From assembly GCA_964613585.1 (NCBI GenBank), contig CAZTHL010000080.1:1-16404 (forward strand): 16,404 nt of DNA, in the 5' to 3' direction. This DNA comes from CAZTHL01 sp964613585 (GTDB lineage: Bacteria; Pseudomonadota; Alphaproteobacteria; DSM-16000; Inquilinaceae). The translations under genes were made by a program, and so were the position numbers. The notes under the pieces were generated by a model. It saw only the letters and a list, made by a program, of their open reading frames with translations, ran no database searches and was not told the DNA's origin. Shown piece by piece: positions 9,571 through 16,243 of this stretch (positions are counted from its first letter, which is position 1; the number at the start of each line of letters is the position of its first letter).

Positions 9571-10589
9571 TCCAGCTCGTCCTCCTCGCGCCCCACCAGG
9601 GCCAGCGCCCGGGCGCGACGCCCGCGCTTGCGCACGGCGAAGACCAGCGCCTCCTCCCGGCCGTGGGTGACCCAGACCTCCTGGGCCGCGACGTCCTCGA
9701 CGGTGGCCAGCAGCTCGTCCCAGTCGGCATGGTCGGAGATGATGAGCGGCAGTTCGACGCCGCGCTGGCGGGCGCGCTGGCGCACGCGCATCCAGCCCGA
9801 GGCGGCCGCGACCACCGGTTCGGGCAGGCGCCGTGACCAGCGGTCGGCGATCTGCCCGGGCGGGGCCAGCACGATCTCGCCCTTGAGCTGCGCCTTGGCC
9901 GCGCTGGTGGCGGGCTCGAGGCGGCCCAGGTCGACGCCGTGGCGCTGGTAGAGGGTGCACAGGGCGACCAGCGCGCCGTGCAGGAAGACGGGCCGGTCGT
10001 AGCCGGCCTGGCGCAGCAGCGCGATCACCCGCTGGCACTTGCCGAGCGGGTAGACGCCGACGACGTGGGCGCGCTCCGGGAACAGCGACAGGGAATGCAG
10101 GAGCCGGGCGATCTCGCCCTCGGCCGGCGGGTGGCGGAACACCGGCAGCCCGAAGGTGGCCTCGGTGACGAACAGGTCGCACGGTACCGGCTCGAAGGGG
10201 GCGCAGGTCGGGTCGGCGCGGCGCTTGTAGTCGCCGGAGACGACGACCCGGCTGCCCTTGTAATCCAGCACCACCTGGGCGCTGCCGAGCACGTGGCCCG
10301 CCGGCGCCAGGGTGAGCGACACGTCGCCAAGGGTGACGGTCTCGCCCGGCTCGAGCGGCTGCCGGGAGGCCGCCGCGTTGTCGCCGTAGCGGGCGCGCAT
10401 GATCGCCAGCGTCTCCGGCGTCGCCAGCACCGCGTCGTGGCCGGCCCGGGCATGGTCGGCATGGCCGTGCGTGATGACGGCCCGCGGCACCGCCCGGTGC
10501 GGGTCGACGTAGAGATCGGCCGGCTCGACATAGAGGCCCTCGGGCCGCACCCGGAGCCAGGTGTCGGGCGGTGGCGCGGTGACGTGCAT
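9567..10589 (-). CDS. Ligase-associated exonuclease, metallo-beta-lactamase fold
   Basis: This 340-residue metallo-beta-lactamase/beta-CASP-type nuclease is of the kind found beside this ligase family. It shows the metal-binding THGHADH (His41, His43, Asp45, His46), a further ligand His99 in PAGHVLGS, Asp120 in SGDYK, His287 in SDHADW and His309 in THGRE. The N-terminal TWLRVRPEGLYVEPADLYVDP is the family's usual opening, which supports the ATG at 10589; no strong ribosome site precedes it. Relatives are Mn-dependent DNA exonucleases thought to process ends before ligation. It is the first gene of the minus-strand pair and is divergent from mtnP across a 202-nt gap. No convincing promoter for it was found in that gap. 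Confidence 0.92.
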   Translation of the reverse strand: MHVTAPPPDTWLRVRPEGLYVEPADLYVDPHRAVPRAVITHGHADHARAGHDAVLATPETLAIMRARYGDNAAASRQPLEPGETVTLGDVSLTLAPAGHVLGSAQVVLDYKGSRVVVSGDYKRRADPTCAPFEPVPCDLFVTEATFGLPVFRHPPAEGEIARLLHSLSLFPERAHVVGVYPLGKCQRVIALLRQAGYDRPVFLHGALVALCTLYQRHGVDLGRLEPATSAAKAQLKGEIVLAPPGQIADRWSRRLPEPVVAAASGWMRVRQRARQRGVELPLIISDHADWDELLATVEDVAAQEVWVTHGREEALVFAVRKRGRRARALALVGREEDELE

Positions 10590-10732
10590 GCTGGCCAAGA
10601 TGGGTGGGACTGCCGGGGCTGGCCAGCCGAGGGACCCGCGCCCGGGACGCGTCGATCGGATCACGGCGCCCGGCGAAGCTGTTCCTGCGGCGCGGCGGCG
10701 CCACCGAGTGACCGTCAAGCGCCGCCGGCGGG

Positions 10733-10761
10733 TTCCTCAAGCGCCACACCCGACCTACACT
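10733..10761 (+). promoter_or_regulatory. Weak candidate promoter of mtnP
   Basis: TACACT (10756-10761) is an acceptable -10 element. The matching -35 position 17 bases upstream, TTCCTC (10733-10738), is poor. It would give a leader of about 24 nt ending with the ribosome site GAAGGA before mtnP. The rest of the divergent gap is GC-rich with no other candidate. Confidence 0.25.
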
Positions 10762-10791
10762 TCGGGCGATTCGGCACGAAGGATTCCGCCC

Positions 10792-11691
10792 ATGGCCGCC
10801 CCCGTCCCTGCAACCGTCCCCGCCCCCGTACTCGGCATCATCGGCGGCAGCGGCGTCTATGACATCCCGGGCCTGGCCAACACGCGCTGGGAGACGGTGA
10901 CCTCGCCGTTCGGCCCGCCCTCGGACCAGCTCCTGTTCGGCGAGCTCGACGGCCAGCCGCTGGTGTTCCTGCCGCGCCACGGCCGCGGCCACCGGCGGCC
11001 GCCCTCGGAGCTCAACTACCGCGCCAACATCGACGCGCTCAAGCGGGCCGGCGTGACCGAGGTGATCTCCGTGTCGGCGGCGGGCTCGCTGCGCGAGGAG
11101 CTGCCGCCCGGCACCTTCGTCATCGTCGATCAGTTCATCGACCGCACCTTCGCCCGCGTGAAGTCGTTCTTCACCACCGGGCTGGTCGGCCATGTTGCGC
11201 TCGGCCATCCGGGGTGCGCCCGGCTCGGCGGTGCGCTGGAGGAAGCGGCGGGCGAGCTCGGCATCCCGCACCGGCGCGGCGGCACCTATCTCGCCATGGA
11301 GGGGCCGCAGTTCTCGACCATCGCCGAGTCGGAGCTGTACCGGAGCTGGGGCTGCGACGTGATCGGCATGACCAACATGCCGGAGGCCAAGCTCGCCCGC
11401 GAGGCCGAGCTCTGCTACGCGACCGTGGCCATGGTCACCGACTACGACTGCTGGCACCCCGACCACGACCACGTCACCGTCGACGCCGTCATCAAGGTCC
11501 TGTTCGACAACGCCGACAAGGCGCGCGCCCTGGTGCGGCAGGTGGCGCCCAAGCTGCGCGACCGGACCGGGTATTGCGAGCAAGGCTGCCACACGGCGTT
11601 GGACACGGCGATCATCACCGCGCCGGAGATGCGCGATCCCGAGGTGATGGCGATGCTGGACGCGGTGCTGGCAAGGGTGATGGGGGAGTGA
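10792..11691 (+). CDS. mtnP: S-methyl-5'-thioadenosine phosphorylase
   Basis: This 299-residue member of the purine nucleoside phosphorylase superfamily cleaves methylthioadenosine with phosphate to adenine and methylthioribose-1-phosphate. It salvages the by-product of polyamine and related SAM-dependent pathways in the cytosol. Visible motifs are GIIGGSG (15-21), the phosphate-site PRHGRGH (61-67), SAAGSL (95-100), MEGPQFST (169-176) and the long block GMTNMPEAKLAREAELCYA through TDYDCW (to 221). The Asp-containing TDYDCW block favours a 6-amino purine and is characteristic of MTA phosphorylases rather than inosine/guanosine enzymes. The ATG at 10792 has GAAGGA (10778-10783) eight bases before it. 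No other methionine-salvage gene is in the window. It stands between the exonuclease and the toxin-antitoxin remnant. Confidence 0.94.
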   Translation: MAAPVPATVPAPVLGIIGGSGVYDIPGLANTRWETVTSPFGPPSDQLLFGELDGQPLVFLPRHGRGHRRPPSELNYRANIDALKRAGVTEVISVSAAGSLREELPPGTFVIVDQFIDRTFARVKSFFTTGLVGHVALGHPGCARLGGALEEAAGELGIPHRRGGTYLAMEGPQFSTIAESELYRSWGCDVIGMTNMPEAKLAREAELCYATVAMVTDYDCWHPDHDHVTVDAVIKVLFDNADKARALVRQVAPKLRDRTGYCEQGCHTALDTAIITAPEMRDPEVMAMLDAVLARVMGE

Positions 11692-11798
11692 GCGGCTTCA
11701 AAGCAGCGAGCGTGTAATCCAGCGTCGGCAAAGCCCGGCTGTGTGGACCTTTTCAGGGCGCCGACCCTTTCCAAAGACAAACTTTTGAATATCGATCT

Positions 11799-11906
11799 TC
11801 ATCGCACGGAGTTGCCAGGTAGAGAAACGTCTCCGCCACGTTTGGCGCAATTCGGCAGGCCATCGCGCCAATCCACGAGCACGAGCTGGCCCGCGACGAA
11901 CCTCAC
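11799..11906 (-). pseudogene. Truncated MazF/PemK-type toxin remnant
   Basis: On the minus strand a GTG overlaps the antitoxin stop codon as GTGA and opens a 35-codon frame beginning MRFVAGQLVLVDWRDGLPN. This resembles, from memory, the N-terminus of PemK/MazF family toxins (pattern GQxVLxDWRDxLPxxxNKRRPAVVVE). After about residue 19-23 the likeness is lost, the sequence turns to AKRGGDVSLPG and a stop follows. A complete toxin would be around 110-130 residues, so this would be a decayed gene. The downstream sequence has much lower GC than its surroundings. The position right after an RHH antitoxin supports the reading. The match is short, and a chance small ORF cannot be excluded. Confidence 0.42.
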
Positions 11907-12196
11907 TGCTCCCGGCCCTCGGCCGTGGGCGTTCCCCAGTCCTCGTAGAGGCGGGCGGCCTCGGGCGACGCGGCCACGTGCTCGCCGACCTGCCGGCTCT
12001 GCTCGCGGATCCGGGCGCGGGCCTCGCGCCTGATCTCCTGTGCCGTCACGTCCACGTCGGTCCCGGCGCCGGGGTCGATCCTGTCGACCAGCGTGCAGCT
12101 CAGCAGGTAGTCCTTGACGCTCCGGCCCTTGAGCGCGGCCATGGCCTCAAGCTGTTGATGCTCCTCCATGGTCAGGTCGGTGGAGAGGCGGGCCAT
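11903..12196 (-). CDS. Ribbon-helix-helix antitoxin-like protein
   Basis: This 97-residue protein has an N-terminus with the pattern of MetJ/Arc-type RHH DNA-binding antitoxins. A beta strand ARLSTDLT (2-9) is followed by helix EEHQQLEAMAALKG (11-24), a turn and helix SVKDYLL (26-32). The C-terminal two thirds is charged, contains a helical Arg-rich segment (about 52-75), and ends with LYEDWGTPT, which could be the toxin-binding part. The start ATG at 12196 has AGGAC six bases upstream. In such systems the antitoxin neutralises a toxin and represses its own promoter; here the following gene seems truncated (11799-11906), so it may be orphaned. A run of TGCCA/TGGCA half-sites lies about 63 nt upstream. 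The toxin type is uncertain: a ParE-type partner is also common for such antitoxins. Confidence 0.72.
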   Translation of the reverse strand: MARLSTDLTMEEHQQLEAMAALKGRSVKDYLLSCTLVDRIDPGAGTDVDVTAQEIRREARARIREQSRQVGEHVAASPEAARLYEDWGTPTAEGREQ

Positions 12197-12258
12197 GGCG
12201 ACGTCCTGTCTGCCGATCCATCGGGCAACGCGCGGGCGCCGTCTTCAATGTGATCGCG

Positions 12259-12283
12259 AATGCCATTCAATGCCAAATGGCAT
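12259..12283 (-). promoter_or_regulatory. Possible operator of the antitoxin gene
   Basis: Two direct copies of AATGCCA (12259-12265 and 12269-12275) are followed by an inverted copy TGGCAT (12278-12283). This also creates the palindrome ATGCCA-AA-TGGCAT and an 8-bp inverted pair ATGCCATT/AATGGCAT. The block is in an AT-richer pocket 63-87 nt upstream of the antitoxin start, where an autorepressing RHH protein would bind. A TTGGCA on the minus strand within it could serve as -35 element, but the -10 is weak. Confidence 0.4.
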
Positions 12284-12366
12284 CGAACGCCAAGGGGCCC
12301 TGAGAGTGGGTCCAGCCGGTGTCGAGGCGCCCCACCCGCCCGGCGCGCGTGAGAGTGAGGCGCCCC

Positions 12367-13356
12367 TCACAGCCACCCCTTCCGCTTGAAGTAGCGGTAG
12401 GGAATGATCATCGACAGGACGATCAGCGCCAGCGCCAGCGGGTAGCCGAGGGTCCAGTCGAGTTCCGGCATGAGCATGAAGTTCATGCCCCAGATGCTGG
12501 CGAGCAGCGTCGGCGGCAGGAAGGCGGCGGCGACCACCGACATGATCTTGGTGATCTTGGTCTGCTGGATGCTGAGCAGGCCGAGGGTGGCGTCGAGCAG
12601 GAACGCGGCCTTCTCGTGCAGCGACGTGGAATGCTCGGTCAGGCTGGCGACGTCGCGCGCCTGGGTCTTCACCTGGGGGCGCAGCGCCTTGGCCGCCGGC
12701 GCCTCGCCGAACAGCATGCCGAGCACGGTCAGGATGCGCGCGAGGCCGGCCAAGCTCTCCTGGACCAGCGAGTTCAGGTCCTCGAGCCGACCCAGCCTCA
12801 GCACGACCTCCTCGAGGTCGACCGGGATCGGCTGGGTCTTGGCCGACAGGGTGGCGCGGCTGCTGAAGATGTCGCGCGAGGTCTCGGACAGGTCGGCGCC
12901 GACCCGCTCGAGCACGTCGGCCAGCCGGTCGACGGCGGCGTCCACCAGCGCCAGCAGCAGCGCGTCGGGCCCGCCCGCCAGCTCCTCGCGGCGCGTGGCG
13001 GCGTGGGCGAAGTCGATCAGGAACTGCGGCTCGGCGTCCCGCAGTGTGACCAGGCACTGCGGGGTACGCACCAGCGTGATCGGGGTCAGCTCCGGCGCGC
13101 CCGAGTCCACCTTCCAGACCATCGGGAAGGTCAGGAAGCTGGCCTCGCCGCGGCGGTAGATGCGGCTCGACGGCTCGATCTCCTCGACCTCGCGGCGGCC
13201 GGGCAGGCGCACGCCGACGGCGCGCTCGACCGCGCGCACCTCGTCGGTAGTCGGCGCCGCGGCGTCGATCCAGACCGCCGGGCCGGGATCGGGGTCGCCC
13301 TCCGGCCAGGGCCGCCGCTTCAGGCCCCCGGGCCCGGCGGTGTAGATCGTCAGCAT
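12367..13356 (-). CDS. corA: CorA-like Mg2+/Co2+ transporter
   Basis: This 329-residue member of the CorA metal ion transporter family has a large N-terminal cytoplasmic domain (to about 265) with a helical stalk, then two transmembrane helices (about 271-289 and 304-320) and a short basic tail, YFKRKGWL. The selectivity motif GMN is at 290-292 in the context WGMNFMLMPELDW; the residue before it is Trp instead of the more frequent Tyr. The acidic periplasmic loop MPELDW is the standard one. The protein acts as a homopentameric channel in the inner membrane. The ATG at 13356 is supported by CGGAGA just upstream. It is a single minus-strand gene, divergent from the helicase gene. A 6-bp hairpin GTGAGG/CCTCAC (12355-12370) spans its stop codon. 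The 170-nt gap after it holds only the antitoxin control region. Confidence 0.9.
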   Translation of the reverse strand: MLTIYTAGPGGLKRRPWPEGDPDPGPAVWIDAAAPTTDEVRAVERAVGVRLPGRREVEEIEPSSRIYRRGEASFLTFPMVWKVDSGAPELTPITLVRTPQCLVTLRDAEPQFLIDFAHAATRREELAGGPDALLLALVDAAVDRLADVLERVGADLSETSRDIFSSRATLSAKTQPIPVDLEEVVLRLGRLEDLNSLVQESLAGLARILTVLGMLFGEAPAAKALRPQVKTQARDVASLTEHSTSLHEKAAFLLDATLGLLSIQQTKITKIMSVVAAAFLPPTLLASIWGMNFMLMPELDWTLGYPLALALIVLSMIIPYRYFKRKGWL

Positions 13357-13369
13357 CGGTCTCCGGTCC

Positions 13370-13382
13370 TTTGTGTGACAAA
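13370..13382 (-). promoter_or_regulatory. Short inverted repeat and AT-rich spot before corA
   Basis: TTTGT-GTG-ACAAA forms a 5-bp inverted repeat 14 nt upstream of the corA ATG, next to the AT-rich minus-strand stretch TACATAAATTTGT. This stretch probably contains the -10 element. No clear -35 was found. The repeat could be an operator or a small leader hairpin. Confidence 0.25.
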
Positions 13383-13403
13383 TTTATGTATGGCTTGGCG
13401 GCA

Positions 13404-13489
13404 CCGGCACCATGGCGGTCGCGACCCTGGCTCAGGTCGCGCGGCGCCGGCACCATGGCGGTCGCGACCCTGGCTCAGGTCGCGCGGCG
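13404..13489. repeat. Perfect 43-bp tandem duplication between corA and the helicase gene
   Basis: Two identical 43-base units follow each other (13404-13446 and 13447-13489), with three further bases matching a third copy. Each unit contains the 10-base palindrome GGTCGCGACC and a 7-bp stem CGCGACC/GGTCGCG around an 8-base loop (13420-13441 and 13463-13484). The unit length is not a multiple of three and no gene covers it. A recent duplication, or an assembly artefact, must both be considered. Confidence 0.9.
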
Positions 13490-13507
13490 CCGATGCCCGT
13501 GGCCCGC

Positions 13508-13535
13508 TGGACCGGGCGGATGTTCCTGTTATAGT
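13508..13535 (+). promoter_or_regulatory. Promoter of the Lhr-type helicase gene, probably leaderless
   Basis: TGGACC (13508-13513) and TATAGT (13530-13535) are 16 bases apart. The ATG of the helicase gene begins eight bases after the -10 element, just where transcription would be expected to start. No Shine-Dalgarno sequence lies between. Together these point to a leaderless messenger. Confidence 0.5.
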
Positions 13536-13543
13536 CCAAGCCC

Positions 13544-16054
13544 ATGACCCGCTCCGCCGCCCTGCCGGCCCCCGCCCCCGAGGCGCCGCCGCCCGCGCTG
13601 CCGCCCCTCTTCGAGGGCTGGTTCACCGCCCGCGGCTGGCTGCCGCACGCCCACCAGCTCGAGATGCTGGCGGCGGCGGAGGCCGGCGACAACGCGCTGC
13701 TCATCGCGCCCACCGGCGGCGGCAAGACGCTCGCCGGCTTCCTGCCAAGCCTGGTCGAACTGGCCCTGCGGCCGCGCGAGGGGCTGCACACCCTCTACAT
13801 CTCGCCCTTGAAGGCGCTCGCCGTCGACATCCAGCGCAACCTCGAGACCCCGGTCGCCGAGCTGCGCCTGCCGCTCCGGGCCGAGACCCGCACCGGCGAC
13901 ACCCCGCAGGCCAAGCGCGACCGCCAGCGCCGGCGGCCGCCGCACATCCTGATGACCACGCCGGAGAGCCTGGCGCTCATGCTCTCCTACGCCGACGCCC
14001 CCACCCTGTTCGGGGCCGTGCGCGCGATCATCGTCGACGAGCTGCACGCGCTGGCCGGCACCAAGCGCGGCGAGCTGCTCGCCCTCGGCCTTGCCCGCCT
14101 CGCCGGCATCGCGCCGGCCGCCCGTCGGGTCGGCCTGTCCGCCACCGTGGCGCACCCGGACGCGCTGGTCGCCTGGCTGTCCCGGACCGGCCGGGCCGAC
14201 GGCGGCGACGTGCGCCGGATCCTGGGCCGCGAAGGCGCCCGCGCCGAGGTCGAGGTGCTGATCCCCGAACAGCCGCTGCCCTGGGCCGGCCACATGGGCG
14301 GCTTCGCCGTGCCGGAGATCTATCGCCGCATCGCCCGGCACGGCACCACCCTCGTCTTCGTCAACACCCGCGCCCAGGCCGAGATCGTGTTCCAGGAGCT
14401 GTGGCGCTTGAACGAGGACTCCCTGCCGATCGCGCTGCACCACGGCAGCTTGGCGGTCGAGCAGCGCCGCAAGGTCGAGGCGGCCATGGCGCGCGGGGCG
14501 CTTCGGGCGGTCGTCGCCACCTCCTCCCTCGACCTCGGCATCGACTGGGCGTCCGTCGACCTCGTCGTCCAGCTCGGGGCGCCCAAGGGGGCGTCGCGGC
14601 TCCTGCAGCGGATCGGCCGCGCCAACCACCGGCTCGACAGTCCGTCGAAGGCGCTGCTCGTGCCGGCCAACCGCTTCGAGGTGCTGGAGTGCCGCGCGGC
14701 GCTGGACGCCGTGCGCGACATGACCCTTGACGGCGAGCCGCCCCGGCCCGGCGGGCTCGACGTGCTCGCCCAGCACATCATCGGCCGCGCCTGCTGCGGC
14801 GCGTTCAACGCCGACCAGCTCTACCAGGAGGTGACCCGCGCCGCGCCCTACGCCGACCTCTCCCGCCGCGACTTCGACGACGTGCTCGCCTTCGCCGCCA
14901 CGGGCGGCTACGCGCTCGACAGCTACGACCGGTTCCGCCGGCTTAAGCGGACCGAGGACGGACGGTGGGCGCTGGCCGGGGCCGGCTTTGCGCGGGCCTA
15001 CCGCATGAACATCGGCACCATCGTCGAGGCGGTGACCTTGAAGGTGCGCCTGCGCAACGGCCGCACCCTGGGCGAGGTCGAGGAGTATTTCGTCCAGGGC
15101 CTGGTGCCGGGCGACACCTTCATGTTCTCAGGGCAGCTGCTGCGCTTCGAGGGCCTGCGCGAGACCGAGATCCTGGTCTCCCGCGGCGGCGACGGCGAGC
15201 CCAAGGTGCCCGCCTATGCCGGCGGCAAGATGCCCCTGTCGACCCATCTGGCCGACCGGGTACGCGGCCTGCTCGAGCGGCCGGAGGCTTGGCGCGGCCT
15301 GCCCGGCCCGGTCACCGAATGGCTGCGGCTGCAGCGGCTGCGCTCGGTCCTGCCCCAGCGCGACAACCTGCTGGTCGAGACCTTCCCGCGCGGCGGCAAG
15401 CAGTTCCTGGTCGCCTACTGCTTCGAGGGGCGCAACGCCCATCAGACGCTCGGCATGCTGCTGACCCGGCGCCTGGAGCGGGCCAGGCTCAGCCCGCTCG
15501 GCTTCGTCGCCACCGACTACGTGCTGGCCGTGTGGAGCCTGCGCCCGGCCGACGACTACCCGGGCGGCATGGCGGCGCTGCTCGACCAGGACATGCTGGG
15601 CGACGACCTCGAGGCGTGGATGGACGAGTCGAGCATGCTGCGCCGGACCTTCCGCAACGTCGCGGTGATCGCCGGGCTGATCGAGCGGCGCCACCCGGGC
15701 CAGGAGAAGACCGGCCGCCAGGTCACCTTCAACGCCGACCTGATCTATGACGTGCTGCGCCGGCACGAGCCCGATCACGTGCTGCTGCGCGCCACGCGCG
15801 CCGACGCCGCCCGCGGCCTGACCGACATCGGCCGGGTGGCGCTGCTGCTCGAGCGTGCACGCGGCCGGCTCATGCACCGCGCGCTGCCGCGGGTCTCGCC
15901 GCTCGCCGTGCCGGTGCTGCTGGAGGTGGGCCGCGAGCCGGTCTACGGCGCCGCGCTCGACGAGCTGCTCGACGAGGCCGCCGAGTCCCTCATCGCCGAG
16001 GCCATGCCGGAGCTCGTCGCGCCCCCCGCGGCCCAGGGCGTGCTGCCGCTCTAG
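13544..16054 (+). CDS. Ligase-associated DEXH-box DNA helicase (Lhr-Core type)
   Basis: This 836-residue superfamily 2 helicase belongs to the group found with the ligase and exonuclease described here. The RecA-like domains show Walker A APTGGGKT (55-62), motif II DELH (165-168), motif III SAT (199-201), the Lhr-typical SSLDLGIDW (327-335) and motif VI QRIGRANHR (355-363). A winged-helix and the Lhr-Core C-terminal domain follow (to about 830), including VEEYFVQGLVPGDTFMFSGQ. The length fits the Core form; the extra large C-terminal domain of full-length Lhr is absent. Relatives move 3' to 5' along single-stranded DNA and unwind duplexes, preferring RNA:DNA hybrids. The ATG at 13544 has no ribosome site and sits right after a promoter. 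It is separated from its usual ligase and exonuclease partners by about 3 kb and opposite orientation. A perfect hairpin follows 44 nt after the stop. Confidence 0.94.
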   Translation: MTRSAALPAPAPEAPPPALPPLFEGWFTARGWLPHAHQLEMLAAAEAGDNALLIAPTGGGKTLAGFLPSLVELALRPREGLHTLYISPLKALAVDIQRNLETPVAELRLPLRAETRTGDTPQAKRDRQRRRPPHILMTTPESLALMLSYADAPTLFGAVRAIIVDELHALAGTKRGELLALGLARLAGIAPAARRVGLSATVAHPDALVAWLSRTGRADGGDVRRILGREGARAEVEVLIPEQPLPWAGHMGGFAVPEIYRRIARHGTTLVFVNTRAQAEIVFQELWRLNEDSLPIALHHGSLAVEQRRKVEAAMARGALRAVVATSSLDLGIDWASVDLVVQLGAPKGASRLLQRIGRANHRLDSPSKALLVPANRFEVLECRAALDAVRDMTLDGEPPRPGGLDVLAQHIIGRACCGAFNADQLYQEVTRAAPYADLSRRDFDDVLAFAATGGYALDSYDRFRRLKRTEDGRWALAGAGFARAYRMNIGTIVEAVTLKVRLRNGRTLGEVEEYFVQGLVPGDTFMFSGQLLRFEGLRETEILVSRGGDGEPKVPAYAGGKMPLSTHLADRVRGLLERPEAWRGLPGPVTEWLRLQRLRSVLPQRDNLLVETFPRGGKQFLVAYCFEGRNAHQTLGMLLTRRLERARLSPLGFVATDYVLAVWSLRPADDYPGGMAALLDQDMLGDDLEAWMDESSMLRRTFRNVAVIAGLIERRHPGQEKTGRQVTFNADLIYDVLRRHEPDHVLLRATRADAARGLTDIGRVALLLERARGRLMHRALPRVSPLAVPVLLEVGREPVYGAALDELLDEAAESLIAEAMPELVAPPAAQGVLPL

Positions 16055-16098
16055 CGCCGGGCCCGCTCCCTCGCCACGGACACGGGCCCATCAATCCA

Positions 16099-16128
16099 GC
16101 GAGCCGATGGCCTCAGCCATCGGCTCGC
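16099..16128 (+). terminator. Strong hairpin after the helicase gene
   Basis: A perfect 13-bp inverted repeat GCGAGCCGATGGC/GCCATCGGCTCGC encloses the loop CTCA, starting 45 bases after the helicase stop. No T-run follows, so it may end transcription with Rho or protect the 3' end. It also separates the helicase from the convergent minus-strand gene at the window edge. Confidence 0.55.
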
Positions 16129-16171
16129 GACGGCGCGCCCGGGCGGCGGCAGGGCTGGCGGGCGCGCCGTG

Positions 16172-16228
16172 GCTCCCAGTCACTGACGGGGCTCCCGGTC
16201 ACGGGCGGAGCTCCCAATGACGGACGTC
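16172..16228. repeat. Three imperfect 19-bp tandem repeats
   Basis: Three consecutive 19-base units begin at 16172, 16191 and 16210, each starting GCTCCC and continuing with a variant of AGTCACTGACGG. The third unit overlaps a small hairpin, ATGAC-GGAC-GTCAT (16217-16230). They lie in the 189-nt gap between the helicase stop and the stop of the convergent gene, which holds no other gene I can support. Confidence 0.6.
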
Positions 16229-16243
16229 ATCGGCGTTCCCGGA

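Noticed and set aside
11700..11800. Another-frame continuation after the toxin remnant (reading VAETFLYLATPC on the minus strand)
   Set aside because: A frameshifted rest of the toxin was considered, but the reading shows none of the later MazF/PemK features and soon stops.
13522..13536. Possible alphaproteobacterial SOS box (GTTC-N7-GTTC) in the helicase promoter
   Set aside because: Only the first GTTC is present; the second half-site reads AGTC, so LexA control cannot be claimed.
16108..16220. Short plus-strand frame starting MASAIGSRRRAR downstream of the helicase
   Set aside because: It begins inside the 13-bp hairpin, has no ribosome site, and runs through the 19-bp repeats; not a credible gene.
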